In this document: positions 27,601 through 42,600 of the stretch, piece after piece
Layout: each line of letters starts with the position of its first letter
Position numbering within the stretch: the stretch's first letter is position 1
From: Struthidea cinerea
Taxonomy: Eukaryota; Chordata; Aves; Passeriformes; Corcoracidae
NCBI GenBank assembly: GCA_013397865.1
Contig: VZTI01000467.1
Coordinates: forward strand, 539,517-603,516
DNA length: 64,000 nt
Direction of reading: 5' to 3'
Notes under the pieces: model-generated
Seen by the model: the letters and a program-made list of their open reading frames with translations, nothing else
What the model was told of the DNA's origin: nothing
The model's database searches: none
Translations under genes and position numbers: made by a program

Positions 27601-30600
27601 CTTTGGATTTTTTATTAAATATTTGTGACTTCATTTGGAGCACTGTGAAAATGTGCTCAGGGTATACGATTTTAAAGGTGAGGTTGGTCTGTTGGTTAAA
27701 TGAAATGACTGAGGTGATTACCCTGGTGAGCATAGTTTCAGAAGCAATTGCCTATAGTCTGGTACGTGGAAGTAAAAGGGTAGTGTTTGGCCATATAGGG
27801 GTTTTGATGAGGCTGATGTAGCGAGAAGTCACACTGCACATCTTCCTAAGTATAAGGGTAATGGACAAAATATTACTCATTTCTTGCTACTGATATATGA
27901 CCAAAGTCAGGGAATAAAAAAGATTAGCACTGCAAGTAAATGCATAAATGACTCTGGTGTTTGGCAGTCTTTTGTGCTGGATGTACAGATACCCAGGATT
28001 GTACGTTAAAAGCAAATACCGGGAAAGAGGGGGAAAACAAGGAGCATCTAGCCCAAGATGTGGTCTGATTTCATCGTGACATAACACACTGAGAAGTGGC
28101 AAAAGGGATGGTCTTCTGTGTTCAGTCATGCACCCAGGAACAACGTGTAGGGTTGTGGTACTATTTTTGATATAAGATTATGAAAAAAAAGAAAAGAAAA
28201 GCATGAGGGATTGATCAAATTACGGTGCAATTCCAAAGTCTGTTATAGATCACAGAATTGATACTTTGGCCTTAAACAGCACTAGTGAACAGAAGATGCA
28301 ATTAGTACATTAATCAGTCTTTGGAAAGAAGGATAACATGTTGTGTATAACCAGCAGGAAACTGACACGAAGTCAATGGTTACTGAAAATACTTTTTTTT
28401 AAAGCCCAAATACTGCATTGCAATAACAGTCAGGAATAGATCTTCTGTGCAGTATGTTAAAGAGCTTAGTCAACATCAAATGCTTGGGTTTTTCTCTGCT
28501 GACTGAAAAGGTCTTCCATGTTTGTGTAATAATGTCAAGGGTTGTTTGGGCCTCCTGTATTTTCTTCTTTCTTTGTTTTATTTGTTGTTTTTTTTTAACT
28601 GTGACAGACTAGCACCAAGATCAAATTTAAAAAACAGAGCAAAAAACCCCCCAAAAGTGTCTCATTACCTTCTTGGGTTTATTAATGAGCTAAAAGTTGA
28701 TGATATGCATATATTTAATCAACACTAACTATGATTTAGAAGTGCTTCTGTGCAGTATAGCATAAGACAGCCCCAAATTTCAACAAGAGACACAAGTCAG
28801 CCATCAGTAGATTAAAGAGCCATTTATCAGTAGATTAAAGAGTGACTCGTTTGATTAGCCAACCTTCTTCAATTATTGGGATTTTTTTCCTTTTATTTTT
28901 TTATTATTGAAGAGCACTTCATTTCACCCTTTTCACTTTTTAGTCAGCATTGCTACTGTCTGTCTTTGAGAGGGTTAAAATGCTTCTCCTGAAATTCAGG
29001 TTGCAGTTTGATTCACTAACAGCTACTGAGGACTAACGTCCCCTAGGGTGGTAGTGTTGGCAGACAGGCTTGAGCAGGCAAATCCATGTCTGGGGTAGGA
29101 GTTTCCATGTGTGCTCTACCACATGTCCAGCCAAGACAAGACAAAATGTTTAGGGGTGCATCCCCCTCCATCGCGTCAGTGAATGACTGGAGAGGTGCCA
29201 TTGCCTGCCTGGCAGTGACAGTGTCTTCTCTGTGTCTCTGCTGAAGTCCACAGGAGCCCAGGTGCAGGTGGCAGGGGACATGCTGCCCAACTCGACAGAG
29301 CGCGCGGTGACCATATCCGGCACTCCCGACGCCATCATCCAATGCGTGAAGCAGATCTGCGTGGTGATGCTGGAGGTAAGCAGGTGTCCAGCGTGTCCCT
29401 TCTCACTCAGGAGATACTCAAACACGTTATTAATAATTGTTATTTGCCATGGGTTCCCCTGGGGCGCTGTGTGCCCTTCCCATGCCAGGGATTTCCAGAG
29501 GCTCTCTTAGACTCTGCTTTTCCTGGTGTTTGAGAGCCTCTCGCAGCAGGATTGAGTAATCGAAGGCTGTCATGACATTGTCAAACTACAACCAGGTCAA
29601 GCACGAATCTTCAGTCACTATGAGAGAAATATATTTTATTCTGATGCAGAATAGGGCATAAAATTCTGACCAGCCAGGATTTTTTGCTTCCTTAGGGTCA
29701 GGTCATTGCATAAGGCTACAAAGTTTCATTTTGATGGCAGTTTTTTAACCCTTAGATTAAATGATAGAAAATAAATTTATATTAAAATCTGGGCATTTTA
29801 ACCTTTGTTGAAAATGCCAATAATTTCCAAACCACTGACCATTTTCAAAATTGTGCCCATGTTTCCTGCAATGCCTTAACGTGCTTAATGAAGCTTCATA
29901 GCTTCATCAGACAGTGGCAGTAATGAAACCACAGGTGTCACTATTGCCTGTTTTGGCTGTGCAGTCTGGTCTTCAGCTCCTCCCCCAAAAGCCCAGACAG
30001 GAGGCCTCTAGCATGCTTTTGGTCTGATGGGGTGGAGGGCAGGGTGGGCTGGGCTGGGTTATCTGCATGCCTTGTTGTCTGAGGTGACCGAGATAAAGAG
30101 TCATCTTTTTAATACAAACTCTGCTTCATTCTGCATTTTGACTGCTTTGTGTTTTTGTCTGCAGTCCCCACCCAAAGGTGCCACCATCCCCTACCGTCCC
30201 AAACCTGCCTCTGCACCTATCATTTTTGCAGGTGGCCAGGTAAGAGCAGACACCATTTTGGCTTCAGCTGGAAACCACACCGTCCTGGCCCAGCCTCAGC
30301 CAGCACCTGTTAGTTTTCAACTTTTACTCTTTCTTGCCTGGTATAGTATTGATGTGCTTTGTCGACTTTGTGTGCTTACAGTTCGCAGGACAGGAGAACA
30401 CTGCATTGTAAACTTTACAAGAAATTGTGACCATCTGTTATTTTACCAAGATTTAACATTAACTTCTGTAATTAAGAAAAGTTTGCCCTTCTGCCGATTG
30501 AGAGATGTCCAAATCAGGAGTTCATTGAGTGGGGCAGCCCTGCTTATCATAGGGGTTGGGGTTTTTTTTCTTAACTTGCAGCTTCACTAGCAGTATAAGC

Positions 30601-33600
30601 AGTTTTATCAATTTTCAGAGATGATGAAACAGCAGGACATTTCTGCTCATGAAAAGCATAATTTTTCTCTCATAGTTTTCATACTTTTTGGGACCAAATA
30701 GTGCATTTTGCAATAAGGATTTACACACGCATGATTTCCACTGCTTGTAGTCCCCCGGGACCAAGTAGCAATGGAATTCCAAGGTGGCTGGAACTACTTA
30801 CATGCAAGTGTAGACCTTCCCAACCATGGCGTGGAACAGCCTGATTGATAACACAAGTACAGCACTCCTGTTTCTTTTTTACATAAGGAAGTTTTGATGA
30901 TTCCCCAGTCACCTTAAGCTATATCAGTCAGGGTTCTCATCTGCCTTTACAAACCCACGTGCAATGTGGTTCTTCTGTGTCTTTTAGTAATGTCTGAAAT
31001 GGGTCTGCAGCATGTGGCAGAGGCGTAGCAGGAATGCTCTGCCGTCATCTATTGCAGGGGGAAGGCAGCTTTCACTGAAGAGCCAGTGATGAACACAGCT
31101 GATAAATACCCTAAAAACACCATGGGAGGGTCACAAGGGGACCTGTGTAGCCACCAGGCTATGACCAGTGGGGGAAAATCAACGCCATAAACCCAGCCTA
31201 GAGGAAGGCAGACATCTCTCTAGTCAGGATTGACATATGTAAAGCCTCTCTGGCAGTAAGGCATCCCCACCCAGCCAAATCTTTTCCCCAAGATGATGCC
31301 AAGGCCTCTTTTTAAGCAGTTACCCAATTACTCACAGGCATGGTGGAACATCTGCAGGCAGGTCCCCCCTTCCTCCCCATCAGCCCATCCCAGGTCGTCA
31401 CCCTGTCACAGGGTATGGGCTGATGGCACAGACTGTGTCCTGCCTTAGGCAATTTGGAGATCATATGAGAAGCTGAACATGGAGTTCCTGGTGGGGCTGA
31501 GGGCCCAAGGTGCTGCTGGCATTGTTGGTGTGACGACCTATGCCACCACAATCTGCTGGTGTATAAGGAAGCTCCTGCACTTCTCAGGCACATGCCAAAA
31601 TGCTTCTGACAGCCCTTATCGTGAACTTTCTCTGATTTTTTTTGTCTCAGAGTTTTACCTTCTACTCTGTAATGATTTGTTCTGATGTATATCCAGATTT
31701 TTCATAACCTGGATGTAGTTGCTTTCATCATGCTCGAGCCTACTACTCTTACTTGTTGTCGTCAAAATAAGAAATCTGCTTCCTTAGTGAGCAAAGCTGA
31801 ATTGAAATGTAAAATAATGTGCCAGAAATTGGTCTATGACTGAAAGTTCAGAATAATTTACTCCGTATCTGTAAGTTTACTTTGCAGTGCTTTCCTTTAA
31901 GAAATATGTGTGTATGTGTGTATATATATATGCAGCAGCCCATTCTGCCAGTGTTGTAATTGCCACTGCCTTCAAAGACCATCTCTATGTATCATCAGTC
32001 AAAAGTATTGGAACTGTTTGCTAGAGGGTGCTGAGCAGTTTGTATAAATAATTGAAACTGTCCTATTTTCAGGTCTAATAGCTCTTGGAATCTTCAGTTT
32101 TATCGGTTAAAAAAAGTGTTGTCACTTCTCTAATGCAACCTTGTTGATGTAAGAAAGAGTGTAAAAGGCAGACACCTTCTCTGTGCTCTGAATTTCTCTG
32201 TGCTCTGACTAAGCAGACTTCTCAAGAAAATGCTTAAGGTGTGTTTGGACACCAGTATGGAAGGACACTTTAACCAGGTTTTATAAGTGGAAATTAATAT
32301 CAAAAGTAAAATTTTATCGGCACTGTTAATTCCATTCAACCTTTCAACTAAGCTATCAGAAATTATTTTTCTATTCTAAATTACATCATGGCTATCTTGA
32401 AAGGACTTTGGTTTTTTAACACTTAGTAAAATAAGTAACATTAGCAAAATATAATCTCTAGTTTTCCTTAAAAGTTGGGTTTCTTTCACTTTAAGTATTG
32501 CTTTTAATTCTCTTGTGCTTCTTTGATACTGTGCTGTGTAACAAAACTAAAAGGAAACTGAACGCTGCTCTCCTCTGCCCCTTACTGTTACTTAGCATGT
32601 GCAGTGGTTAAATTGGAAATTTCTACCCCGTGTGCTACATTGGTGTTTAAATGGGCACTCGGAGGGTGCATCTCTGCTTTGTGTCTCTTACCGGTAGGAT
32701 GGTCTAAATTGAGGAAGATGTGCAGACCAGGTCATCCCTGCTGTTACTTATGTCAGTAGGAAAGTTGCCCTTGACTTTGATGGAAGCAGATCCATAGCCC
32801 ATGTTCTCAGTGGAACATTACTGGGCAGATGTCTCAGTAGCCTCTAATCAGGCTCGTGCTTAGCAAGCCCCAGCCCTCAGCCCCAAAAACACATGGTTCC
32901 CCTGAGAAGGGGTAAAGCAGATAGAGACTGTTTTCTCAAGCTAAATCACTCAAATGACCTTTTGGCAGCCTAACAAATTAAAACCTTTCTTTTCTCTTTT
33001 TTTTTTGGAAAGAAAACTCAAGGCCCATCTTGTCTATTCTGATCTACTCTATTTGATGTTTTTTGTGGACTATCAAGCAACCAAGTAAACCTGGTCCGAG
33101 CACTGAATGTTTGTTATTTTTGTTACTTCTCCAGTTTGTTTGCTTCCTCGTATGTATACATGGAAGTATGAGGGAGCAGAATTATGAGGGAAGGGGTGAC
33201 TTCTGTTAGGTTCTCTGGTGACTTTTTTGTGATGGATTCTTGCTGGTTTGCAGACCACTGCTTGGAAAAAGCCATGTAAAAAATGTTCTCAGCTGGGTTT
33301 GAAGTATGGCTGAGACCAAAAAGGACACCTATGATCCAGCACAGAGGTTCAGACACCAAAGCGTGGTTTCCAAACCCACTGTTTGCTCATGGAGCCGCTG
33401 TAACCTCCCTGAAGCTGCTCCTGTGCTTGGCTGAGCACAGAGCCCCCACTCAGGTTGTCCTCATTTGGTAACACAGTTAAACAAGTTTTGCTTGCTTGAG
33501 TACGTGTTTCCTTTAGACCCACTGATGGTGGCAATCATTTGTTTTTGTGGACTGGAACCTTTTCTTGTGATATATAACCCATGAGTGAAGCCCATCCCGT

Positions 33601-36600
33601 ATAGGTGCACCTGAATACATTTGCCCATGAACCTCCCATTGAGCCTGGTGCACACACTTCTCCCTGAAAACTGCTCGTGTGCATAATGTTTGCTGGATTA
33701 TGGCCTGGCTTTATAACTAGTTCAAAAACTAAACGAAATGTTTCTTCTCCAGAAGGGGAATTCTGCTGCAGAAATGTGCATCGTGCAGTTGAGACATTAA
33801 AGGTTTTAATATCCGAACTCCATTAAATGAATTGTTTTACCATTTGCAGAGGATTCATTACTTTCTAAGAGGCCTTTTGTCAAATAAGCATTTTGCAAAC
33901 TAAGCTAATCAGCTCTGTTCCTGTTTATAATTCTCCCACTACAAATATTTATGTTATAATTTGTCCTTCTACTTTCCTGCCTGTCTAAGGACAAGCACAT
34001 TAACATTTTTCTGACACGCCGTTCCTTTCACACATGATAGAAAATAAAAAACTCTCTGCAGCTGATTTTTTGTAGGCCGCTGCAGAGAGGTGAACAGGAC
34101 CAGCAGGAGAGACAAAGGGCTGTGCTAACTGGTGCCAGGCATGCCACCATATCCCTCCTCACTCATGTGCTTTTGTGCCCCTACACCTCACCCCAGTGCT
34201 GCTAGAAATGACACCAGAAACTGAACCCCTTGCACTCTGCACTCTTGTGGTGCAGAGTGGCTGGATTTGGAGGGAGGATATTTGGCTTGTCTCCAAACTG
34301 GCCTGCTGGCCCTGTGTCCAGGCACTGCAGGACAGGCTGCCATCAGCACACATGCTCAGGTACTCACTGTCACAGCAGCCTGGACGTGAACTCTGTGAGG
34401 TGCCCCAGGGCACACTGTTGCTGGCACTTGGCATCTGTAGCTGTCGGCAGCCAGAGGAGGTGGTTCAGAGCTGGCTGGCACGTGGCCCTGCACACATGTG
34501 GCAGTCAGGAGCCGGAGGACAGGGCAGGGCATCCCCTGAGCAGGTCTGTCCTCTCCTCACTGTGCCCCTTGCTGCCATGGCATCATCATCTCCTTGTGTG
34601 CATTGGTGTCACTGGGCAGGTGGAGTAGCAGGGAGGGGAAGTGGCCACCCCCTGTGCTCTTTGACCCCCTCAGTGTCCTCAGCTCTGCTCCCGGCAGACA
34701 GAGCTGGACTAAAGAGAGGTCCTGAGGGCTGAGATCATCAGAGCTCGGGCAGCAGCGTTTGGCATCCTCTGCTTGCAAGGTGTACACAGGCAGCCTGACA
34801 GAGACCTTTCTGTACCATGCCAAGGATTATCAAGCAGCACAAGACAATTAAACTTCACTCAGCATGGAAAGCAATGCAGGTGGCATTTGCTGGGGAGGGG
34901 GGCCAGGAGAAGCTTTTCTGATGAGAACAGGAATGCTGCTTGTCCCACCTGACTAACCTGTGTCTTAACTGTGCTTGTTGTTTCCAGGCGTTCACGATTC
35001 AGGGGCAGTATGCCATCCCTCATCCAGACGTGAGTCCAGCACATGTAAATTACTCCCTTCTTGTTCCTCTCCCTCCTATTTGTTCTGGGCAGCATTTGCT
35101 TTCTACAGTTGGCAATAAAGACACGGCCTAAGGACACCTTTCCTGACCACCACACTGTATAGCCAAGTGTTAGCCCAGCTGCATCTCTTACCTTGTGTAA
35201 TAATTGCTAGAAAGTACAATGGCCCAGGAACAAATGACAATTATCTTGGTCTTTTTTGCATGTGATATATTTGAGTTCTTTTAATATGTAATTCTAGAGT
35301 AATTAGTTAATGTTAACAATAGCCATTACATGTAATAACAGTAGAGATGTCATTTATAACCAGTTTGGTTTCTTTTTTCTCTACGGTAGATTAGAATGAA
35401 TGATTAAACCTTTTATTTTTCAATATAATTTTAATTAATCCAGTTTTAGAACAACATAAGATGGTTTCTCTGCTCTGAAATAATTCCATTTGATTGGTTA
35501 GTTCTAATTTCCCATCCTGCCCTGCAGTTGACCAAGCTTCACCAGTTGGCTATGCAGCATCCCCCCTTTACTCCCCTTGGGCAGACCACCCCTGGTTTCC
35601 CTGGTACGTACCCATGACCTCCTGGGGATGTCCTTCTTCTTAACAGCTTTGTTTCCCGTGGTCATTACATCATTTTAATAATAAATGTGGTCAATGACCA
35701 GCAATCCTTCTGTTTTTGCACATTGATCTCTCTTCTTCCCTCCCGTACCTCTGTTACAGTTCCTTTCATCATTACTAAAACGTGCTTTGTTTGTTACTTT
35801 TATTAATCACGACCGCTTCATTTGTGCCCTTGGCTAAAAGCCCTGAGTTTCTTCTGTTCAGTCCTGGCAAAGTTATTATGGACCATACAGTATGTACCAG
35901 TTGGTTCCTACAAAATGCAATGGAAATTTAATTAAGGACTTAAAATTTGCTCCGGACTTAATAAAACTGAGGCTGAATTCTTGATTCAAGAGTCAGAAGT
36001 GCAAATAAACATTTTTACTGTGCTTCACAACATACACGCTTAGCATCTAAAAACCTCACAGAACAGAAGTGCATCTCTACTGGTACGTGCTTTGTATGGC
36101 ACATAACATTTTATCACATACATCACAAATTCTGTGAGCAACTTGATTATTTGATATTCACTGTGAAATAAGCTTATGCAACTCATAATTGAATGTAAAC
36201 ATAAGATGTAGGTGAGTCACTTCTTATAGAATATATATTTTTTGTGTATTCTAATTGGAAATTAGTATTTTTTGCGTGTCTTTACAGATAATACATTAAA
36301 CACCAAAAAAAAGAGAAAAGAAGAGAAAGATTCATGACCTCAAAACATACTTTTGTTTCTTCGTGATGTATCTGATAAAATATCTACAAGTAATACTAAA
36401 TTGCCTTTCCTAGCTTTGTATTTTCCTTATTCTTGTCATTAACATCCTGCTCCTTAATCTTTTCCCAGTTATATTTGTGAGATGTACGTTTCTGTAGTGT
36501 TACTGTGTGTTAGAGCAGTAATTCCATTTTTCCTGAGCATTTTCCTTTTGTCCACCCAATTTACAAACAAATGTATGCAGCTTAGAGTACTTTGTCCATT

Positions 36601-39600
36601 TCCCTTCCAAAATTACCCTTCCCAACATTTCTTCAGCAACTAATCCCACATATAATTTCCAAATTTTCTTAGGTTAATTTCTTCGTCCTTATTTAAATTT
36701 TTTTATTATTTTTCATGAATATGTATTTTGTTCTGCTAATTGTTCATTTGACATCCACTTTAATTTTCCATTTTCTAGAACTCCTAGTAGACAGGTCCAA
36801 TTTCAGCCATCCATTAATTTCCCAATTTATGTGTTTATAACAAGCTTCAGAGACTATTTTTAGAGCAAACCCTTCATTTTCTAGAAGCTTTTTATGATGA
36901 CCCTGTGGAATCTCATGTGACATTTGTTGCTTTGGTGGGTTAAAGGTTAATTAAAATAAGACTCATTTAAAATTAGTCCAGCCCTCTGAGTTTTGCATCC
37001 TTTGCTTTCTTTTCTGTTTCACTAGCAGTTCTCTATTTTTCTTTGCTCCTTTCTTTTCTCTTTTTTTCTTTCTTTTCTCTCCTTTCTGTATGTGTCCTTC
37101 TTTAAAATTTCATTTGTTGTGTCTTGCCCTTCTTGCAAACAGCTGGCGTAACATTTTCCCTCTGTCCCCTGAATAGGACTGGATGCCACTACTCCAACCA
37201 GTTCCCATGAACTTACTATTCCCAATGATGTAAGTGGACCAATAGTCCGTATCTCTTTCTCTTCTCTCACTCCTCTGCCGCCAGAGGGGACACCGCTAAT
37301 CTTTGGCTGATCTGTGAGCACCAGCCCCAGAATAAGCTGTGCAGGACTCAGTCTGTGGGGAGGGGTGCGAGGGGTTGGTGAAATGCTGGATGGAAGCAGC
37401 AGGAATGACTGTCCCCTCTCGTGCCCCATGGTGACAGCTCCACAGGGCTTCACTGGCTTCACGAAAGCCTGAGTTCCCAAACTCGTCTCAGGTGACACTG
37501 GCATGGGTGTTCTCAGCAGAGGGGCCAGAGGGGGTGGAAGAATGTGCAGCCCTGTGTGCTGTGTGTTGGGCTGGAGTTCTCTGTGCCCGTCTCCACTGAA
37601 GCCTGCACTTACCCGAGACTGTTTTCTTCCTGAGCAAAAAGCTACTTTGGATATGTAAAGGTGCAGTATAAGGGTTTATTTAAAAAACAAGGGCTAGAAA
37701 CGCTCCTGCTCCAGCAACTCTGGGTCAGCTGTGATCAACAGGCCCAGTGTCCGTGAGCAACATGGTGCTGAATCTTAAAACAGCTACTCAAAATGCCCAA
37801 CTGATACACTGGGCATCACATAAAAAAGCTTTCCCCTTTTGTTCAATTTCATCGCAGACAGGGTTGGGGTCGTTTTCCAGTTTTCATTACAAATGAGTCA
37901 CTTTGAAAATGGAAGTTTTTCCCTCCAGTAAAAAAAGCTTTCAGGCATGAGTGGGATCACAAATAGCAATTATATTACTTAAGAGATACTTACGATATTG
38001 TGCAAACCCTATTAAACTCAGTGGCAATGATTTACAGTCAGAAAAAGATAGAGAATCACAAAGAAGTGGAGGTGTGAGTGCTGTGATTTCTTAAGCTTAC
38101 CGTTACGCAAAAAATGCCCTCCTGATTTATCAGTTCCTGCTTTGCAACCCAATTTATTTTATGCTGAGAAATCTTTAGGAGCACCCTCTTTATCCTTACA
38201 GCACAAGTTTCTTAATCTCACTTTCAGGCAAATGTTGTTCTTGCCATCAGAGATGTAAATCCAAGGTCACACTTCTGACTTACTTTCTTTTGGGGTTCAT
38301 AGCAGAGAAACAGTGGGAGAAAATTGGCCCTGGATCCTGTAGTGCAGTAGAAATTTTTAAAAACCATCAGTTTCTCACCCATGAGGTGTGAAGTGCCCAG
38401 CTCAGCACTGTTGGTGAAGAGCAAACACGAATCTGCACGGTGCTTCTCACAGAAGGCTTTTCTGGCTACACAGTGTGTTCTTGCTGTTGTTGCTAAACGA
38501 GCAAAGCCAAGGCCAAAATGGAGTTAGGCTTAAAAAGAGCCTGCGGAGACTCTACAGGTGGTGAGAGGGAGTTTTGATGTTTCTATGGTGTCAAGGTGTG
38601 CATTAGAGGACCGGAAGGTTGGTGCTGCCCACCTCAGCTCTGTGTGCACCTGTCTGTGTGTGTGCAGAGCAGGGTTGCAGAGCAGAGGGACGAACGGGCT
38701 CTTGTCCTGTCAGCAATCAGGAGCTTCTCGGGAATTTTGCAGGTTCCTTCCCTGGGGTCTCCTAGTGTGACCATGCATACTGGTGTCCCACATCCTCATC
38801 ACATCTGCACTAGGGCTGCTGTCCAGGCAGCCCAGTGCCAAAAATGTATTTCTCTCTATCAACAGTGACCAGGGCAGTGATTGTCCCTCTGTGCTTGGCT
38901 CTGGTGAAGATGCACCTCAAATCCTGTGTTCAATTTTGGGCCCCACAGTTCAGGAAAGACATTGAGGTGCTGGAGCAAGTCCAGAGAAGGGCAATGGAGC
39001 TGGTGAAGGGTCTGAGCACAAGTCCTTTGAGGAGCTGCTGATGGAGCTGGGGTTGTTTAGCTTGGAGAGAGGAGGCTCAGGAGGGACCTCATTGCTCTCT
39101 GCAACTACTTGAAAGGAGACTGTAGGCCGGTGGGGGTTGGTCTCTTCTCTGAAGTAAATTATAGGAAAGGAGGAAATGGCCTCAGGATGTTGCACCGGGG
39201 GAGGTTTAGATTGGGTATTAGGAGAAATTTCCTCACTAAAGGGGTGGTCAGACATTGGAACAGGCTGCCCAGGGAAGTGGTGGAATCACCATCCCTGGAA
39301 GTGTTCAAAAGGACATTGTGGATGTGGCACTTGAAGACTTGGTTTAGGTGGTGCTGGGTTAATCATTGGGCTCTGTGATCTTAGAGGTCTTTTACAACCT
39401 TAATGATTCAAAGAGAAATGAGCATATGAGGGAGATGGAGAGATACAAGTCAGGGAGGGTGGGAAGGCACCAGCACCATCAGTGTGTGGAGGGAGGTCAG
39501 GGTGGGAGAGGCAGCAGCAGCTATGCAGCAAGGTCTGCATGGGCAATTTGACTTTGCTTTCCCAATAAGCATCTCCTAGTCCCAGTTTTGGTGGGCAGCC

Positions 39601-42600
39601 TGTCATTGTGGCACAGTGATTGTTCATCTTGCTGAAGGGGAAGGAAGCTGCAGACCCTGACATGGAGCTGCAGTGCAGCCCTGAAGCTGCACATGGTTTG
39701 TCCCCTGCCTGCTCCAGCTCCAGGGATTCCCTGTGCTGCACGAGTTCCACAGCTTTCTTATCATATGTGCTTATCTGTGTAAAAGTCCAGCACACATGAG
39801 AACACCATGGGACTTGCAAATACCTACGTGCTTTGCAGCCATCAGAAAAGTCAGTGTATATCTACATGTGCTACAACATACTTTTTAAAACCAGAATAAT
39901 GATAACCACATAAAGCCAAAGCCTCAATAAGAATCTGATGGAGAAAAAACAGATATAAAGACAATAAGGAGCTGAGAATTTAGCCTAGTCTACAGCAAAT
40001 AGCTATTAATAGCCATTTAGAAGTTGTGTAGCTTCATAGCAAAGCAAATTTTCCTCACTCCCTCTGGCATTTAGGCAGTTACAGAATTTTTTTGTTATTA
40101 ATAATTTCTGTAACAACATCATGCTGCTTTCTTCATACAATATGCTGACAATGGCAGTTAACCTGTTGCTCAATAACAAAGAGATACTGGAGAATAAAAA
40201 AATACATGTTTTACAGAAAGTTGTTTTCCACATGCTAAAAGCTGAGGCTTCCTCTCCAAATAATGAATTCAGAAGATTTGCCTTTCTCGGTTTTTTCATA
40301 ACTTTTGTGTAACTCCAAAAAGAGAACAAAGAGTGCACTTCTCCCAGTCCATCTAAGAAGTCACTTTGGTCCTTATCTAGTATCTCATTTTGGTCTTACA
40401 GGGGCCTCTTACAGGGGCATTTGGTTGCCTTTCTTTCCTTGCTGGCATCCTGTCTGTCCTTCCACTGCTGCCCAAGTTACACAGTATAAGTGTGTTTCAT
40501 CTATATCCCAGAATTAAGTGGCGTAAACAGGTCCTTGAAAGAATCTAAAAAGGAAGAAGACATGACATCCTTGGGTGTAGATAACAGATGTCTTAAGATT
40601 TCATGAGTCAGTACCCCAAAATGTTCATTGAGAGTAAACGAAGAAAGCAATAACAATTTAAAAATCTGTCTCATTAAAAACTGGGCATATTCTGCATATA
40701 TGTGGAAGAGGCAGTCAGGGACAAGCAACAGGGATGCAACTTACCCCTCAGGAAGCACCAAGAATGTTTTAAGGCAGCTGTAAATCTGATCAGTACTCCA
40801 TTGAAACAGAAGTGTCAATCCATCCAAGATGGATATGGCAGACTTGAAGAACTGCCTTTATTTCCCTATGGTGCCTTAAATATTTCCCTGCAAATGAGCA
40901 GGACCGACATGTGCAAAATGTTCTCGGAGCAGCCCACATGTTTTCTCAGTTTTCTGCATGGCTTATTGCAAAGTCTGTGCAATCGTTATAGTCTAGATTT
41001 TGCATTGTCGTGGCAAGGAAATTTCTTAACATTATTATTGTTTTGTTCTTAAGAGATACAGAGTATTTAAGCATCTTTTTCCAGGCCCTGTTGTAAGTCT
41101 GTAAAGAACGGTAATCCTGCCTCAGGAGATACTTCTCCCCATAGAGTGCTCTGCCCCAGACCTTCTGGTTAAAAAACACAAAACAAACCAACCCAAACCT
41201 GAAACTAAGAGTTTCAGCCTGTATCTTTCTGAAGAGATTAAAGAGTCTCATTCAAGACGAGCACCTGCTTGCTCAGCTAATGCAGAGGCTTTGCCAAAGC
41301 AAATGGGCTTGCTCTGTTTTGGCAGCAGTGAACCAGGGGGAACCATGAATACCTGTGGACTGGTGTGGTCAACCCCTTTGCTCCTGACAGCAGATACCAA
41401 GTTGCAGAGGCTAATTGTTGGCTCTTTTTACAGGCACTACATTATAAGAAAGGAAGCTGATTCTTTTTTACCTGTGTTTAAAATCTCCATGCCACTTCCT
41501 GTGGCAGTCAGTGCTCTGCAGCATTGAACTCTTATTAGACTCTGTCAGTGCTTTAGCATTCCAGGAAAATTATAGATATATATGTCAAGAATTTCTGTTT
41601 AGCATTATGGGGAAGATAAAAAAATGGAAGAGAGGTACCTGAACCAGAGATGCCATAGCGTATTGGGAGAAGCTATCGGCATCAGGAGTTTGGAGTGGGA
41701 GGAATTACAGGAGAATTTGAGTCCCACCCTTTAAGAGTCCAGACTCCTGATTCAGTCCTATTTCCCTTTGTGCCAGCAGAACTTTACTGAAGAACAGAGT
41801 AAAGCTCAAAAAAGGCAAAAAGCAGAACGTATGTTTTAGGGTTGGTTTGTTTGGAGTTTTTTTGGCACAAGGAGGAACGAGGTACATTGAGGTAGGGAAA
41901 GACGGATGGAGGTGGTGTAGAGAAGGTGGAACCATTTTTACCTGGTGCTCACAGACCAAGAATCAGCTGAAATTTTGGGGTGTACAAACAAATGGTGATA
42001 CTTAGACACAACACATCAGCAAGCTCTGCAAGTCACTGCCATGGCCCTTGGACAGCAAAAGGAGGAACAGGTTCAAAAAGAAGTTGTCAGACAGATGGAC
42101 TGTGGAGCATAAAGGCAGAGATAGCAGCTACTGCTCAGGTGATCTGTAAGCCTTAGGTGGGAATTTGAAATAGCAGTGGAAACTTTATTTTATACCTCGC
42201 ACTGGGGGTTTTTTTGGTTGGTTTTTTTTTTTTTTTTTGTAAGGGTGGGCTACTGCCACAGTCAGACTACTGGGCTTGATGCACATCTGATGTGAGCTCT
42301 TCCAGCCAAGTCTTGAGAGAGTCAAAATATATATGCATATATATGTCCATACTATGTGTGCGTGTATGTGCATCTGTGTATATGATAGATACTTACAATA
42401 CAGGCATTCAAGGAATCACAGAGTGGGTCAGGTTGAAGGGACCACAGGGGGTCGTCTGCTCCAATCTCCCCGCTCCAGCAGGGTCATCCTAGAGCGCACG
42501 GCACAGGATTTTGTCGAGATGGTTTGTGAATATCTTCGGTGAGGGAGACTCCACAACCTCTCTGGGCAACCTGTTCCAGTGCTCGGTCACCTGCACAGTG

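Noticed and set aside
30027..30590. 187-codon plus-strand frame
   Set aside because: It is the read-through of PCBP3 exon 7 into both introns; only 30165-30239 matches the protein family.
34175..34732. 185-codon and 132-codon overlapping plus-strand frames in a GC-rich block
   Set aside because: Two long frames in different phases in the same place are typical of GC-rich chance. No recognised motif, and it lies in a PCBP3 intron.
37022..37504. 160-codon minus-strand frame
   Set aside because: Antisense to PCBP3 exon 10 and its flanks, with a low-complexity Lys/Glu end from a CTTT-rich intron; no homology seen.
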